A stretch of 64,000 nucleotides of DNA from Streptomyces griseoluteus (lineage in GTDB: Bacteria; Actinomycetota; Actinomycetes; Streptomycetales; Streptomycetaceae): assembly GCF_004784465.1 (NCBI RefSeq), contig NZ_SRRU01000004.1, forward strand, positions 434,001 through 498,000, read 5' to 3'. This document shows, one piece after another, positions 16,721 through 26,239 of this stretch. The notes below the pieces were generated by a model. The model saw nothing but the letters and a program-made list of their open reading frames with translations, was not told the DNA's origin and did not search any database. Position numbers and translations under genes: made by a program. Position 1 is the stretch's first letter. Each line of letters starts with the position of its first letter.

Positions 16721-17622
16721 AGCGTCGCCTCCGGCGGGCAGGCGAAGCGGATCGGGGTGTACCGGTTCGTACCGCAGCCCGCCGACACGTGCAGGTAGGA
16801 GGTGTTGCCCTCCGCCGTGTGGGTGGACAGCCCCTTCACCCGGTCGGTGTCCAGGTCGCAGTTGGTGACCAGCGCGCCGTAGAAGGGGACGCAGAGCTGG
16901 CCGCCGTGGGTGTGCCCGGCGAGGATCAGCGGGTAGCCGTCCGCCGTGAAGGCGTCCAGCGTGCGCAGGTACGGCGCGTGCACGACGCCCATCGAGAAGT
17001 CGTGGCCCCCGGAGGGGCCGCCGGCCACGCGGGCGTAGCGGTCGCGCTTGATGTGCGGGTCGTCCAGGCCGGTCAGCTCGATGGAGACGCCCTCGACCTT
17101 CAGCACGCCCCGCTGGTTGGTCAGGTTCAGCCAGCCCGCGGTGTCGAAGCCGTCCCTGAGGTCCTCCCAGGGGTTGTGGACCACGCCGACCGCGGGGGCG
17201 TTGCCGTTCAGGCCGTGCTTCCCGCTCGCCTTCTCCAGCAAGTACCGCGCGGGGTTGCGGAGTTTGGGGCCGTAGTAGTCGTTGGAGCCGAAGACGTACG
17301 CGCCCGGGAACTCCATCAGCGGGCCCAGCGCGTCCAGCGTCTCGGGGACACCCTCGGGGTCCGAGAGGTTGTCGCCGGTGTTGATCACGAAGTCGGGGCG
17401 CAGCCCGGCCAGCGACTGGAGCCACCGCTGCTTCTTGCGCTGCCCGCCCACCATGTGGATGTCGGAGACCTGGAGCATCCGCAGCGGGCGCATGCCCGGC
17501 GGGAGGACCGGCACGGTCACTCGTCGGAGGCGGAAGGAGCGGACCTCGAAGCCCGCCGCGTACGCCACTCCGGCGGCCCCGGCCGCCATGATTCCCAGGG
17601 GTACTCCGTATCGCGCGCGCAT
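16696..17622 (-). CDS. Metallophosphoesterase, membrane-anchored
   Basis: The 308-aa protein has an N-terminal hydrophobic anchor (PLGIMAAGAAGVAYAAG) and the calcineurin-like metallophosphoesterase motifs in order: LQVSDIHMVGG (D-x-H), NTGDNLSDPEG (GD-x2), FGSNDYYG (G-N-D/H variant) and LAGHTHGGQL (GHTHGG). These residues bind two metal ions. The active domain probably faces outward. Typical substrates of this YkuE-like group are phosphodiesters or pyrophosphate lipids, but none can be assigned here. It is divergent from the YqeY gene 93 bases away. Confidence 0.9.
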   Translation of the reverse strand: MRARYGVPLGIMAAGAAGVAYAAGFEVRSFRLRRVTVPVLPPGMRPLRMLQVSDIHMVGGQRKKQRWLQSLAGLRPDFVINTGDNLSDPEGVPETLDALGPLMEFPGAYVFGSNDYYGPKLRNPARYLLEKASGKHGLNGNAPAVGVVHNPWEDLRDGFDTAGWLNLTNQRGVLKVEGVSIELTGLDDPHIKRDRYARVAGGPSGGHDFSMGVVHAPYLRTLDAFTADGYPLILAGHTHGGQLCVPFYGALVTNCDLDTDRVKGLSTHTAEGNTSYLHVSAGCGTNRYTPIRFACPPEATLLTLVERV

Positions 17623-17715
17623 ACGCCCATCGTGTCAGACCCCGCCACGGTGCCAAGAGCTGGTGTCCCCTTAATCAAGGGGCGTTCGGCCAGCCGCACC
17701 TGCGACAATCGTTCC

Positions 17716-18183
17716 ATGACCACCACGCTCAAGTCGAAGCTCCACGACGACCTCAACGCCGCGATCCGCGAGCGCGACGAGCTGCGCTCCGCGACGCTCC
17801 GGCTGACCCTCGCCGCGATCACCAAGGAGGAGGTCGCGGGCAAGGAGAAGCGCGAGCTGTCCGACGACGAGGTCCTCAAGGTGATCACCAAGGAGGCGAA
17901 GAAGCGCCGCGAGGCCGCCGACGCCTTCGCCCAGGGTGGCCGCCCCGAGCAGGCCGAGCGGGAGAAGGCGGAGGGCGAGCTGCTCGCCACCTACCTGCCC
18001 AAGCAGCTCTCCGACGACGAGCTGACCACGATCGTGGCCCAGGCCGTCGAGGAGGCCAAGGCGGGCGGCGCCGAGGGACCACGCGCCATGGGTGCCGTCA
18101 TGAAGATCGTGAACCCCAAGGTGGCCGGCCAGGCCGACGGCGGCCGCGTCGCCGCGATCGTGAAGCAGCAGCTCCAGGGCTAA
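17716..18183 (+). CDS. GatB/YqeY domain protein
   Basis: The 155-aa soluble protein is a stand-alone YqeY: LKSKLHDDLNAAIRERDELR, KEEVAGKEKRELSDDEVLKV, and a C-terminal domain with AMGAVMKIVNPKVAGQADGG. It resembles the tail domain of GatB that contacts tRNA, so a role in tRNA or amidotransferase biology is possible; no reaction is established. It ends 15 bases before a strong terminator shared with the convergent penicillin-binding protein gene. Confidence 0.92.
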   Translation: MTTTLKSKLHDDLNAAIRERDELRSATLRLTLAAITKEEVAGKEKRELSDDEVLKVITKEAKKRREAADAFAQGGRPEQAEREKAEGELLATYLPKQLSDDELTTIVAQAVEEAKAGGAEGPRAMGAVMKIVNPKVAGQADGGRVAAIVKQQLQG

Positions 18184-18198
18184 GCAGGACATGACAGT

Positions 18199-18228
18199 GG
18201 GGCCGCACCTTCGAATGGGTGCGGCCCC
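18199..18228. terminator. Bidirectional hairpin terminator
   Basis: The arms GGGGCCGCACC and GGTGCGGCCCC form an 11-bp perfect stem with an 8-nt loop. It lies between the convergent yqeY-type and penicillin-binding protein genes and can serve both. Confidence 0.85.
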
Positions 18229-18243
18229 CCTGTCGTACCGGAC

Positions 18244-20520
18244 TCAGTTCCGGCGTCCGCCGTTCGCGTTCCCCTGCACCAGCCCCGGCTTGGCCGGCTT
18301 CGGCTGCCCGGTGCCGGGACGGCCGCCGTTCCCGCCGGTCAGCCCGCCGAAGAGCCCGCCGATCAGGCCCCCGCCGGGCGTCCCCTGATGACCGCCGTTG
18401 CCGTCACCCCGGTCGTCACCCCGGTCGTTGTCCCCGTCGCCCTTGTCCTCGTCGTCGGGGATGTCGATCGTGTTGAAGTCGGGCGCGTCCTTGCCCGCCA
18501 GGGCGCCGGACATCGCGTCCCGCCAGATCGGACCCGGCACGCCACCGCCGAAGACCAGGTCGTGGTACGCCCCGCCGATGGTGATGCCGACCATCTTCAC
18601 GTTCTGCCGGGCGCTGCCGACCCAGACCGCGCCGGACATGTTCGGGGTGTAGCCGACGAACCAGGCGTTCTTACGCTCGTCCGTCGTACCGGTCTTGCCC
18701 GCGCTGTCCCGGTCGTTCAGACCCGCCTCCTGGCCGGTACCGGAGTCGATCACGTCCCGGAGCAGGGTGTTGACCGTGTCCGCCGTCTTCTCGCTCATCG
18801 CCCGCGTGCACGTGGACTTCGGCACCGGCAGCGACTTCTCCTCGTCACCGGACTTCTCGGTGATCGACTCGATGGCGACCGGGGTGCAGTACGTGCCGCG
18901 CGAGGCGAAGGTGGCGTACGCGTTGGCCATGGTCAGCGGGGAGAGGCCGATGGAGCCGAGCGCGATGGACGGCTCCTGCGGCAGCTTGGAGCCGTCGCCC
19001 TGCACCACGTGCAGCTTGTCGGCCATCTTGGCCACCGGGCACAGCCCGATGTCGGAGATGAGCTGTACGAAGTAGGTGTTGACCGACTTGGCCATCGCCT
19101 CCTTCATGCGGTACGGGCCCTTCTCGGACTCGTTCTCGTTCTCCACCGTCTCGTTCTTGGTGTTCCGGTACGGCGTCGAGCCGCACCGCTGCACCGGGCC
19201 CGGGTACGCCATCTTGTACGGAGCCGAGTACGCCTGCGTCGGCGGCTTGCCGCCCTCGATCGCGGCCGCCGCCACGAACGGCTTGAACGTCGAACCCGTC
19301 GGGAAGCCGAAGTTGGAGCCGCCCAGGTCCCGGTCGACCGAGAAGTTGTACTCCGTCTCGTCCTTGCCGTAGCCGAACGGCTTCGACTGGCCCATCGCCA
19401 GCACCTTGCCGGTCCCCGGCTGCACCAGGGTCGCGGCCGCGGCGACCGAGTCCGACTTGTAGACGTGGTCCTTGAGCGAGTCCTGCACCGACTTCTGCGC
19501 CTGCGGGTCCAGCGTCGTACGGATCCTCAGACCGCCCTTGTTCCAGAGCTTCGCGCGCTCCTCGCGGGACTTCCCGAAGACCGGGTCGGTGAGGAAGACG
19601 TTCTCGACGTACTTGCAGAAGAAGGCGGAGTTGCGGGTCGCGGTGATGCAGCCGTTCTTGGGGCGGCTGACGTGCAGGCCCAGCGGCTGCTTGCCGGCCC
19701 GGTCGGCCTCGGCCCGGGAGATGTCGCCCAGATCGGCCATGCGCTGGAGCACGGTGTTGCGCCGCTTGGTGGCCTCGGCCTCGTCGTTGACCGGGTCGTA
19801 GCGGCTCGGGGACTGAACGATGCCCGCCAGCAGGGCGGACTCCTGGAGGTTGAGGTCCTTGGCGTGCTTGGAGAAGTAGCGCTGGGCCGCGGCCTCGACG
19901 CCGTACGCCTGCTCGCCGAAGAAGGTGATGTTGAGGTAGTTCTCCAGGATCTTCTTCTTGCCGAGCTTCTCCTCGATCTGGATCGCGTACTTCAGCTCGC
20001 GGACCTTGCGGCCGAGGGTCTGCTGGGTGGCCTGGGCGACCTTGGTCGGGTCGTCGCCGGCCTCCTCGATGAAGTAGTTCTTCACGAGCTGCTGGGTGAG
20101 GGTGGACGCGCCCTGGGCCACGCCCCCGCTCTGCGCGTTCTTGTTCAGCGCGCGCAGCACGCCCTTGAGGTCGATCGCGCCGTGCTGGTAGAAGCGCGAG
20201 TCCTCGATGGCGACGATGGACTTCTGCATGTACGGCGAGATGTCCTTCAGCTCCACCACCGTGCGGTCACGGGAGTAGACGGTGGCCATCTGGTTGCCCT
20301 GGCTGTCCAGTATGGTCGTCCGCTGGCTGAGCTGGGGACTCTTGAGGTTGGCCGGGATCTCGTCGAAGCCCTGCACCGAGCCCTTCGCGGCAAGGCCCAG
20401 CGCCCCCGCGGCCGGCAGGGCGATCCCCGCCGTCACCGCCCCCGCGAGCACGCTGACACCGAGGAACTTGGCGGCCTGCTGCGTGGCCGACAGACCACCG
20501 CCCGAGCGCTTCTTTGGCAT
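18244..20520 (-). CDS. Class A penicillin-binding protein (transglycosylase/transpeptidase)
   Basis: The 758-aa bifunctional peptidoglycan synthase has one membrane anchor near residues 20-40. The GT51 domain carries VAIEDSRFYQHG (E106) and GASTLTQQLVKN. The transpeptidase domain has Ser410-x2-Lys413 (GSTFKPF), Ser479-Val-Asn481 and Lys609-Thr-Gly (GKTGTTDERKNAWFVGY). All catalytic residues are present. The C-terminal 70 residues are an Asp/Gly/Pro-rich low-complexity tail. It polymerises glycan strands and cross-links peptides outside the membrane. It is divergent from wblA across a long intergenic region. Confidence 0.95.
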   Translation of the reverse strand: MPKKRSGGGLSATQQAAKFLGVSVLAGAVTAGIALPAAGALGLAAKGSVQGFDEIPANLKSPQLSQRTTILDSQGNQMATVYSRDRTVVELKDISPYMQKSIVAIEDSRFYQHGAIDLKGVLRALNKNAQSGGVAQGASTLTQQLVKNYFIEEAGDDPTKVAQATQQTLGRKVRELKYAIQIEEKLGKKKILENYLNITFFGEQAYGVEAAAQRYFSKHAKDLNLQESALLAGIVQSPSRYDPVNDEAEATKRRNTVLQRMADLGDISRAEADRAGKQPLGLHVSRPKNGCITATRNSAFFCKYVENVFLTDPVFGKSREERAKLWNKGGLRIRTTLDPQAQKSVQDSLKDHVYKSDSVAAAATLVQPGTGKVLAMGQSKPFGYGKDETEYNFSVDRDLGGSNFGFPTGSTFKPFVAAAAIEGGKPPTQAYSAPYKMAYPGPVQRCGSTPYRNTKNETVENENESEKGPYRMKEAMAKSVNTYFVQLISDIGLCPVAKMADKLHVVQGDGSKLPQEPSIALGSIGLSPLTMANAYATFASRGTYCTPVAIESITEKSGDEEKSLPVPKSTCTRAMSEKTADTVNTLLRDVIDSGTGQEAGLNDRDSAGKTGTTDERKNAWFVGYTPNMSGAVWVGSARQNVKMVGITIGGAYHDLVFGGGVPGPIWRDAMSGALAGKDAPDFNTIDIPDDEDKGDGDNDRGDDRGDGNGGHQGTPGGGLIGGLFGGLTGGNGGRPGTGQPKPAKPGLVQGNANGGRRN

Positions 20521-21050
20521 GGAGGCAGCCTAATCCGTGGTGATAAGCGTTCCGGGGGAGCGACGGCCCCTCGGGCGGTTCGGGTGCAGGATCGTGACGT
20601 CCGGTCGGGTGGCGGGACGGCATGACGGCGTTACGGCGCGGCGAAGCGGGGGCTCAGGTTGTCATTCGCCGGACACACGCACAGGCGTTGGCCTAAGCTG
20701 CATTCAACTGTCACAGCGGCGCGGCCAGGTAGCAATACGTCCGGCGACCCCGAATCGCTCCGGAGAGCCCCGACTTCCTGACGGGGACGTGTCCGAAACC
20801 GCCTCATGTGTCACCCGGCGCCCCATGTGCCGCACCACAACCGTCCCGCTTTGCCGGGATGATCACGCATGTCGCCCGCTCACTCCTCCGGGTGATCTGC
20901 CGCTTACCCATAGTCCGTTCGGGCCATTCAAGATTGGGCCCGAAGGGGGTGTTGCGCTGTCCGTGCCTTCCGTAACGTCCTCAACTGGCGGCGGTGAATA
21001 TGCCGCTGCCGCCGTGGGGGAGCCTCGATTCGGGAGAGGACGGCGCCGGT
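20521..21050. promoter_or_regulatory. Long divergent control region upstream of wblA
   Basis: These 530 bases separate two divergent genes and carry no plausible ORF. The length and the AT-richer patches around 20690-20740 and 20910-20930 suggest an extended untranslated leader and regulator sites for wblA, which is known to be tightly controlled during development. I could not assign individual boxes with confidence. GGGAGAGGA at 21031-21039 is the wblA ribosome site. Confidence 0.4.
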
Positions 21051-21389
21051 ATGGGCTGGGTTACCGACTGGAGTGCGCAGGCCGCCTGCCGCACTACCGA
21101 TCCGGATGAACTGTTCGTGCAGGGAGCAGCGCAGAACAGGGCCAAGGCGGTGTGCACCGGATGTCCGGTGCGCACGGAGTGCCTGGCCGACGCGCTGGAC
21201 AACCGCGTCGAGTTCGGCGTGTGGGGAGGCATGACGGAGCGCGAGCGCCGGGCGCTGCTGCGCCGCCGGCCCACCGTGAGCTCCTGGCGGCGGCTGCTGG
21301 AGACCGCCCGCTCGGAGTACGAGCGCGGCACGGGAATCGTGCCCCTCGACGACGACGAGGTCTACGAGAACTACGCGGCCGTCAGCTGA
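21051..21389 (+). CDS. wblA: WhiB-like developmental regulator WblA
   Basis: The 112-aa protein begins MGWVTDWSAQAACRTTDPDE and has the four iron-sulfur ligands C13, C35, C38 and C44 (CTGCPVRTEC), the GVWGG turn, and a basic RRALLRRRP segment for DNA binding. It matches WblA, which promotes the switch from vegetative growth to sporulation and represses many antibiotic clusters. An upstream in-frame ATG at 20994 would add 19 residues, but the strong ribosome site favours 21051. It is probably monocistronic. Confidence 0.95.
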   Translation: MGWVTDWSAQAACRTTDPDELFVQGAAQNRAKAVCTGCPVRTECLADALDNRVEFGVWGGMTERERRALLRRRPTVSSWRRLLETARSEYERGTGIVPLDDDEVYENYAAVS

Positions 21390-21474
21390 CAGCTCGCCTC
21401 CGGCATAGACCGGCGGCACCGACGGCCCGCACGGACGCGCCGCACAGGAGCGTGTCCGCGCGTGCCCGGAGCCG

Positions 21475-22803
21475 CTAGGACAGTTCCGTGTGCCCTGCCG
21501 CGAGGCGGTCACCGATGTCGCGCAGGCCCGTGAGGTCGTGGACGTCGCCGGGGAGCGCGGGTACTTCCACGATGGCCACCTCGGGGTGGTGGCTGATGAA
21601 ACGGTCCCGCGTGCGCTGTTCGCGCGCCAGCAGGCGCATGCGTTCGGCGTGCAGGCGCAGCAGACCCGCGGTCAGCTCGTCCACGGGCCGGTCCGGGTCC
21701 GCGGCGGCATCCTCTGGGCCGGAATCTGAACTTCCGTCTGTTTCGGGGGAGTTACGAACGTCAGCATTCCCGTCCGCCTGATCCACAATGCCGGGCTCCG
21801 CAAGATTTTCCGCGGCGGCGAGCGCCCGCTCGGCCGACAGCCGGGTGGCGCCGCTGCCGTGGACCCGGTTGAGCACCAGGCCGACCAGCGGCATCTTCTC
21901 GGCCGCCAGCCGCTCCACGAAGTACGCCGCCTCGCGCAGCGCGTCCCGCTCGGGCGCCGCCACCACCAGGAAGGCCGTCCCCGGCGCCTGCAGCAGCTTG
22001 AAAGTGGCGTCCGCGCGGGTGCGGAAGCCACCGAAGGTGGTGTCCATGGCGGAGACGAACGTCTGCGCGTCCTTCAGGAGCTGCCCGCCCAGCAGCTTGC
22101 CCAGGGTGCCGGTCATCATCGACATCCCCACGTTCAGGAACGCCATCCCCGCGCGGCCGCCCAGCTTGGCCGGCGCGGTCAGCACCCGGATCAGCTTGCT
22201 GTCCAGGAACGAGCCGAGCCGCTTGGGCGCGTCCAGGAAGTCCAGCGCGTTGCGCGAGGGCGGGGTGTCGACGACGATCAGGTCCCACTCGTCCTTGGCG
22301 CGGAGCTGGCCGAGCTTCTCCATCGCCATGTACTCCTGCGTGCCCGCGAAGCCGCCGGAGACCGTCTGGTAGAAGGGGTTCGCCAGGATCTGGGCCGCCC
22401 GCTCGGGGTCCGCGTGCGTCTCCACGACCTCGTCGAAGGTGCGCTTCATGTCGAGCATCATGGCGTGCAGTTCGCCGGGCTCGGCGCTCTCGCCGGGGGC
22501 CTCCTCCCGGCGGTCCTCGGTGCCCTTGACCCGGCGCGGCACGTTGTCGAGGGAGTCGATGCCCATCGACTGGGCCAGCCGCTTGGCCGGGTCGATGGTG
22601 AGGACGACCACCTTGCGGCCGCGCTCGGCGGCCCTCAGGGCGAGCGCGGCGGCCGTGGTCGTCTTGCCGACGCCGCCGGAGCCGCAGCACACCACGATCC
22701 GGGTCGCCGGATCGTCCAGCAGCGCGTCCACGTGCAGGGTCGGCGCGGGGGACCGGCCGGAGCGCGCGTCGGGGTCCGCGGCGGTCTGCGGCTCCTGGCT
22801 CAT
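21475..22803 (-). CDS. ArsA/GET3-family ATPase, second of a pair
   Basis: The 442-aa P-loop ATPase has [20 protein letters not shown] (Walker A of the signature-lysine type), [16 protein letters not shown] (switch region) and [19 protein letters not shown]-terminal alpha region is interrupted by an acidic insertion near residues 345-385. Such proteins energise membrane-protein targeting or anion transport in other organisms; in actinobacteria their role is open. It overlaps the upstream ATPase gene by four bases (ATGA), so the two probably form a heterodimer. It converges on wblA. Confidence 0.9.
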   Translation of the reverse strand: MSQEPQTAADPDARSGRSPAPTLHVDALLDDPATRIVVCCGSGGVGKTTTAAALALRAAERGRKVVVLTIDPAKRLAQSMGIDSLDNVPRRVKGTEDRREEAPGESAEPGELHAMMLDMKRTFDEVVETHADPERAAQILANPFYQTVSGGFAGTQEYMAMEKLGQLRAKDEWDLIVVDTPPSRNALDFLDAPKRLGSFLDSKLIRVLTAPAKLGGRAGMAFLNVGMSMMTGTLGKLLGGQLLKDAQTFVSAMDTTFGGFRTRADATFKLLQAPGTAFLVVAAPERDALREAAYFVERLAAEKMPLVGLVLNRVHGSGATRLSAERALAAAENLAEPGIVDQADGNADVRNSPETDGSSDSGPEDAAADPDRPVDELTAGLLRLHAERMRLLAREQRTRDRFISHHPEVAIVEVPALPGDVHDLTGLRDIGDRLAAGHTELS

Positions 22804-23777
22804 GACAACCCCTGCTTCCGCAACTCGAGGGCCAGTTCGTACAAGCCCGTCAGGTCCATGTCCTCGGCGAGCAGCGGCAGCTGGTCCACCGGCAGGTCCA
22901 GCTCGCCGAGGACCGCGCGCTGCTCCTGCTCCAGGGTGTGCCGCTCGGCGTACTCGGCGGCCTGCGCCAGCAGCGGGTCGACCAGCCGCTCGGCGTGCCC
23001 GCCGCGCTGCCCCCCGCCCAGGCCCGCCGAGGACAGCGCGCGGGCGACGGCGGTGTGCGGGACGGTACGGACCAGGTCCAGCTCGGCCGCGTCCAGCACC
23101 TCGGGGCGGACCATGTTCACGATGACGCGCCCCACCGGCAGCCCCGCCGCGCGCAGTTCGGCGATGCCGTCGGCGGTCTCCTGGACCGGCATCTCCTCCA
23201 GCAGCGTGACGAGGTGCACGGCCGTCTCCGGGGACTTCAGCACCCGCATCACGGCCTGCGCCTGAGTGTGTATCGGGCCGATCTTTGCGAGGCCGGCCAT
23301 CTCGTCGTTGACATTGAGGAAGCGGGTGATGCGGCCGGTGGGGGGAGCGTCCATCACGACGTGGTCGTAGAGGAACTCGCCCTTCTTGTCCTTGCGGCGC
23401 ACCGCCTCGCACGCCTTGCCGGTCAGCAGGACGTCCCGCAGGCCGGGGGCGATGGTGGTGGCGAAGTCTATGGCGCCGAGTTTTCTCAGCGCGCGGCCAG
23501 CGCTGCCGAGTTTGTAGAACATCTGGAGGTAGTCCAGAAGCGCCTGTTCGGCGTCGATGGCGAGGGCATACACCTCACCTCCGCCGGGAGCGGTGGCGAT
23601 CTTCCGCTCCTCGTAGGGCAGCGCCTCGGTCCCGAAGAGCTGCGCGATGCCTTGCCGGCCCTCGACCTCGACGAGAAGCGTCCGCTTCCCCTCGCCGGCG
23701 AGAGCCAGCGCTAGAGCGGCGGCGACCGTCGTCTTTCCGGTCCCGCCCTTGCCGCTGACGACCTGGAGCCTGCTCAC
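22800..23777 (-). CDS. ArsA/GET3-family ATPase, first of a pair
   Basis: This 325-aa partner ATPase starts at a GTG ([20 protein letters not shown]). It has a deviant Walker A with two lysines, [32 protein letters not shown] and a helical C-terminus. It lacks the acidic insertion seen in the second copy. An upstream GTG at 23807 would add ten residues, but the chosen start gives the usual family N-terminus. It is divergent from the DUF4177 gene across 71 bases that contain a perfect DnaA-box sequence. Confidence 0.88.
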   Translation of the reverse strand: MSRLQVVSGKGGTGKTTVAAALALALAGEGKRTLLVEVEGRQGIAQLFGTEALPYEERKIATAPGGGEVYALAIDAEQALLDYLQMFYKLGSAGRALRKLGAIDFATTIAPGLRDVLLTGKACEAVRRKDKKGEFLYDHVVMDAPPTGRITRFLNVNDEMAGLAKIGPIHTQAQAVMRVLKSPETAVHLVTLLEEMPVQETADGIAELRAAGLPVGRVIVNMVRPEVLDAAELDLVRTVPHTAVARALSSAGLGGGQRGGHAERLVDPLLAQAAEYAERHTLEQEQRAVLGELDLPVDQLPLLAEDMDLTGLYELALELRKQGLS

Positions 23778-23820
23778 GTCTTCGAGCCTAACCAGTCCGG
23801 GCGACACTCACGCGGGAGGC

Positions 23821-23829
23821 TGTGGATAA
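23821..23829 (-). promoter_or_regulatory. Isolated perfect DnaA box-like 9-mer
   Basis: TGTGGATAA on the plus strand is TTATCCACA on the minus strand, identical to the classical DnaA box. It lies in the 71-bp divergent promoter region between the ATPase pair and the DUF4177 gene. A single box may be chance, but the position suits transcriptional control. Confidence 0.4.
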
Positions 23830-23848
23830 CAGCGACTACAGTCGGCCT

Positions 23849-24007
23849 ATGACCAAGTGGGAATACTCAACTGTGCCGCTGCTCGTCCACGCCACGAAGC
23901 AGATCCTGGACAACTGGGGCGAGGACGGCTGGGAGCTCGTCCAGGTGGTGCCCGGGCCCAACGCCGAGCAGCTCGTCGCCTACCTGAAGCGCGAGAAGCA
24001 GGCGTGA
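23849..24007 (+). CDS. DUF4177 small protein
   Basis: The 52-aa protein (MTKWEYSTVPLLVHATKQIL, DNWGEDGWELVQVV) matches DUF4177, which has the W-E-Y...GW-E-LV pattern. The function is unknown. Its stop region overlaps the GTG of the RidA gene, so it is translationally coupled to it. Confidence 0.85.
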   Translation: MTKWEYSTVPLLVHATKQILDNWGEDGWELVQVVPGPNAEQLVAYLKREKQA

Positions 24008-24468
24008 GCGCGGTCGAGGCCCGGCTCGCCGACCTCGGCCTGACGTTGCCGGAGGTCGTGCCCCCGCTGGCCGCCTACCAGCCCGCCGTGCGCTCCGGGG
24101 ACTACGTCCACACCGCGGGCCAGCTCCCGATGGTGGACGGCCAGCTCCCGGTCACCGGCAAGGTCGGTGCCGAGGTCACGGCCGAGGAGGCCAAGGACCT
24201 GGCCCGGACCTGCGCGCTGAACGCGCTGGCCGCCGTCAAGTCCGTCGCGGGCGACCTGGACCGGATCGCCCGCGTGGTGAAGGTGACCGGTTTCGTCGCC
24301 TCCGCCGCCGACTTCACCGGCCAGCCCGGTGTCCTCAACGGCGCCAGCGAGCTGCTCGGCGAGGTCCTCGGCGACAAGGGCGTGCACGCCCGCAGCGCGG
24401 TCGGCGTCGCGGTGCTTCCGCTGGACGCTCCGGTCGAGGTCGAGATCCTGGTCGAGCTGCTCCCGTAG
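24004..24468 (+). CDS. RidA/YjgF family protein
   Basis: The 154-aa protein has the RidA fold elements YVHTAGQLPMVDGQLPVTGK, CALNALAAVKSVAGDLD and VARVVKVTGFV-like strands, ending in VEVEILVELLP. The usual catalytic Arg of imine deaminases (in the R-S-A-V-G segment, here HARSAVGVAVLP) is present. RidA enzymes hydrolyse reactive enamine/imine intermediates from PLP enzymes. This longer variant belongs to a subgroup whose substrate is not known. The GTG start overlaps the DUF4177 stop. Confidence 0.88.
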   Translation: MSAVEARLADLGLTLPEVVPPLAAYQPAVRSGDYVHTAGQLPMVDGQLPVTGKVGAEVTAEEAKDLARTCALNALAAVKSVAGDLDRIARVVKVTGFVASAADFTGQPGVLNGASELLGEVLGDKGVHARSAVGVAVLPLDAPVEVEILVELLP

Positions 24469-24530
24469 CCCGTCCGGGCTCCGGTCCGGTACCTCTCGAA
24501 CATCTGCCCTGTTCGGGATAGCCTCCGCCC

Positions 24531-25412
24531 ATGGCGAACGGTCAGTGGTACCCCCCGGAGTGGCCCGACCGCATCCGCGCCCTCGCGGACGGCACGATCA
24601 CTCCCGTCGTCCCCCGGCGGGCGGCGACCGTGCTGCTGCTCAAGGACACCCCGGCCGGACCGGCCGTCCACATGCTGCGCAGACGCGCCTCCATGGCCTT
24701 CGCCGGAGGCGCGTACGCGTATCCGGGCGGCGGTGTCGACCCGCGCGACGACGACCACCACGTCCGCTGGGCGGGCCCCACGCGCGCGTGGTGGGCGGAC
24801 CGGCTCGGTGCCGATGAGATGGGCGCCCAGGCGATCGTCTGCGCGGCCGTGCGCGAGACCTACGAGGAGGCCGGCGTCCTGCTCGCGGGGACCGGACCGG
24901 ACACGGTCGTCGGCGACACCAGCGGCGACGACTGGGAGGCGGACCGGCTCGCCCTGGTCGCGCACGAGCTGTCCTTCGCGGAGTTCCTGGACCGCCGGGG
25001 GCTCGTGCTGCGCTCCGACCTGCTGGGCGCGTGGACCCGGTGGATCACCCCGGAGTTCGAGTCCCGGCGCTACGACACCTGGTTCTTCGTCGCCGCCCTG
25101 CCCGAGGGCCAGCGCACCCGCGACCTGTCCACCGAGGCCGACCGCACGGTGTGGACCCGGCCCGCCGAGGCCGCCGCCGGGTACGACAGGGGCGACCTGC
25201 TGATGATGCCGCCCACCATCGCCACCCTGCGCCAACTCCTGCCCTACGGCACGGCCGCCGAGGCGCTCGCGGCCGCGCCGGACCGCGATCTCACCCCGGT
25301 GCTCGCGCGGGCCCGGCTGCTGGACGGCAGGGTGGAGCTGAGCTGGCCGGGGCACGACGAGTTCACCAAGCACGTCCCGGCCGCTCCGGGCCCGCGGGGA
25401 GGGGCGGCATGA
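24531..25412 (+). CDS. NUDIX hydrolase
   Basis: The 293-aa protein contains a Nudix-type fold with the substrate-side FAGGAYAYPGGGVDP and the box remnant AAVRETYEEAGVLLAG (R-E-x2-E-E-A-G). The NUDT19-like length and split box suggest a CoA- or nucleotide-diphosphate hydrolase. WFFVAALPEGQ and the tail GHDEFTKHVPAAPG follow. Its stop overlaps the start of the MBL gene (ATGA), so the two are coupled. The substrate is not readable from the sequence. Confidence 0.88.
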   Translation: MANGQWYPPEWPDRIRALADGTITPVVPRRAATVLLLKDTPAGPAVHMLRRRASMAFAGGAYAYPGGGVDPRDDDHHVRWAGPTRAWWADRLGADEMGAQAIVCAAVRETYEEAGVLLAGTGPDTVVGDTSGDDWEADRLALVAHELSFAEFLDRRGLVLRSDLLGAWTRWITPEFESRRYDTWFFVAALPEGQRTRDLSTEADRTVWTRPAEAAAGYDRGDLLMMPPTIATLRQLLPYGTAAEALAAAPDRDLTPVLARARLLDGRVELSWPGHDEFTKHVPAAPGPRGGAA

Positions 25413-26239
25413 CCGACGCCGCCGCCCTGCCCGGCCAGCCCCGCGACGCGGTCCGCTCGGGCCCGGCCACCGAGCGCGCCGTCAACGTGCTCGCGCCCAA
25501 CGCCTCGCCCATGACGCTGGACGGCACCAACACCTGGATCGTCGCGGAGCCCGACTCCGACCTCGCCGTGGTCATCGACCCCGGCCCGCTGGACGACGGC
25601 CACCTGCGCGAGGTCGTGGACACCGCCGAGAAGGCCGGCAAGCGGATAGCGCTCACCCTGCTCACCCACGGGCACGCCGACCACGCGGAGGGCGCGTCCC
25701 GGTTCGCGGAGATCACCGGCACGCGCGTGCGCGCGCTCGACCCGGCGCTGCGGCTCGGGGACGAGGGGCTGGGCGCCGGGGACGTGGTCACGGTCGGCGG
25801 GCTCGAGCTGCGCGTCATACCGACGCCCGGCCACACCGCGGACTCCCTGAGCTTCCATGTCCCGGCTGATCAGGCGGTCCTCACCGGCGACACCATCCTC
25901 GGGCGCGGCACGACCCTGGTCGCCCATCCGGACGGGCGTCTCGGGGAGTACCTGGCCTCCCTGCGCCGGCTGCGCTCGCTGACCGTGGACGACGGCGTGC
26001 ACACCGTCCTGCCGGGCCACGGGCCGGTCCTGGAGGACGCCCAGGGCGCCGTCGAGTTCTACCTCGCCCATCGGGCCCACCGCCTCGCCCAGGTCGAGAC
26101 GGCCGTCGAGAACGGCCACCGCACCGCCGAGGCCGTCGTCGCCCACGTCTACGCCGACGTCGACCGCTCGCTGTGGCCGGCGGCGGAACTGTCGGTACGG
26201 GCCCAGCTGGACTACCTGGGGGAGCACGGGCTCATCTAG
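25409..26239 (+). CDS. MBL-fold metallohydrolase
   Basis: The 276-aa protein has the metallo-beta-lactamase motif THGHADHAEG (H-x-H-x-D-H), IPTPGHTADSLSFH, a GDTILGRGTT aspartate, and VLPGHGPVL. The N-terminus (SPMTLDGTNTWIVAEP) and the winged C-terminal part are typical of the LACTB2/RNase Z-like subgroup. It is probably a hydrolase or nuclease in the cytoplasm. Its end overlaps the convergent nucleotidyltransferase gene by four bases. Confidence 0.92.
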   Translation: MTDAAALPGQPRDAVRSGPATERAVNVLAPNASPMTLDGTNTWIVAEPDSDLAVVIDPGPLDDGHLREVVDTAEKAGKRIALTLLTHGHADHAEGASRFAEITGTRVRALDPALRLGDEGLGAGDVVTVGGLELRVIPTPGHTADSLSFHVPADQAVLTGDTILGRGTTLVAHPDGRLGEYLASLRRLRSLTVDDGVHTVLPGHGPVLEDAQGAVEFYLAHRAHRLAQVETAVENGHRTAEAVVAHVYADVDRSLWPAAELSVRAQLDYLGEHGLI

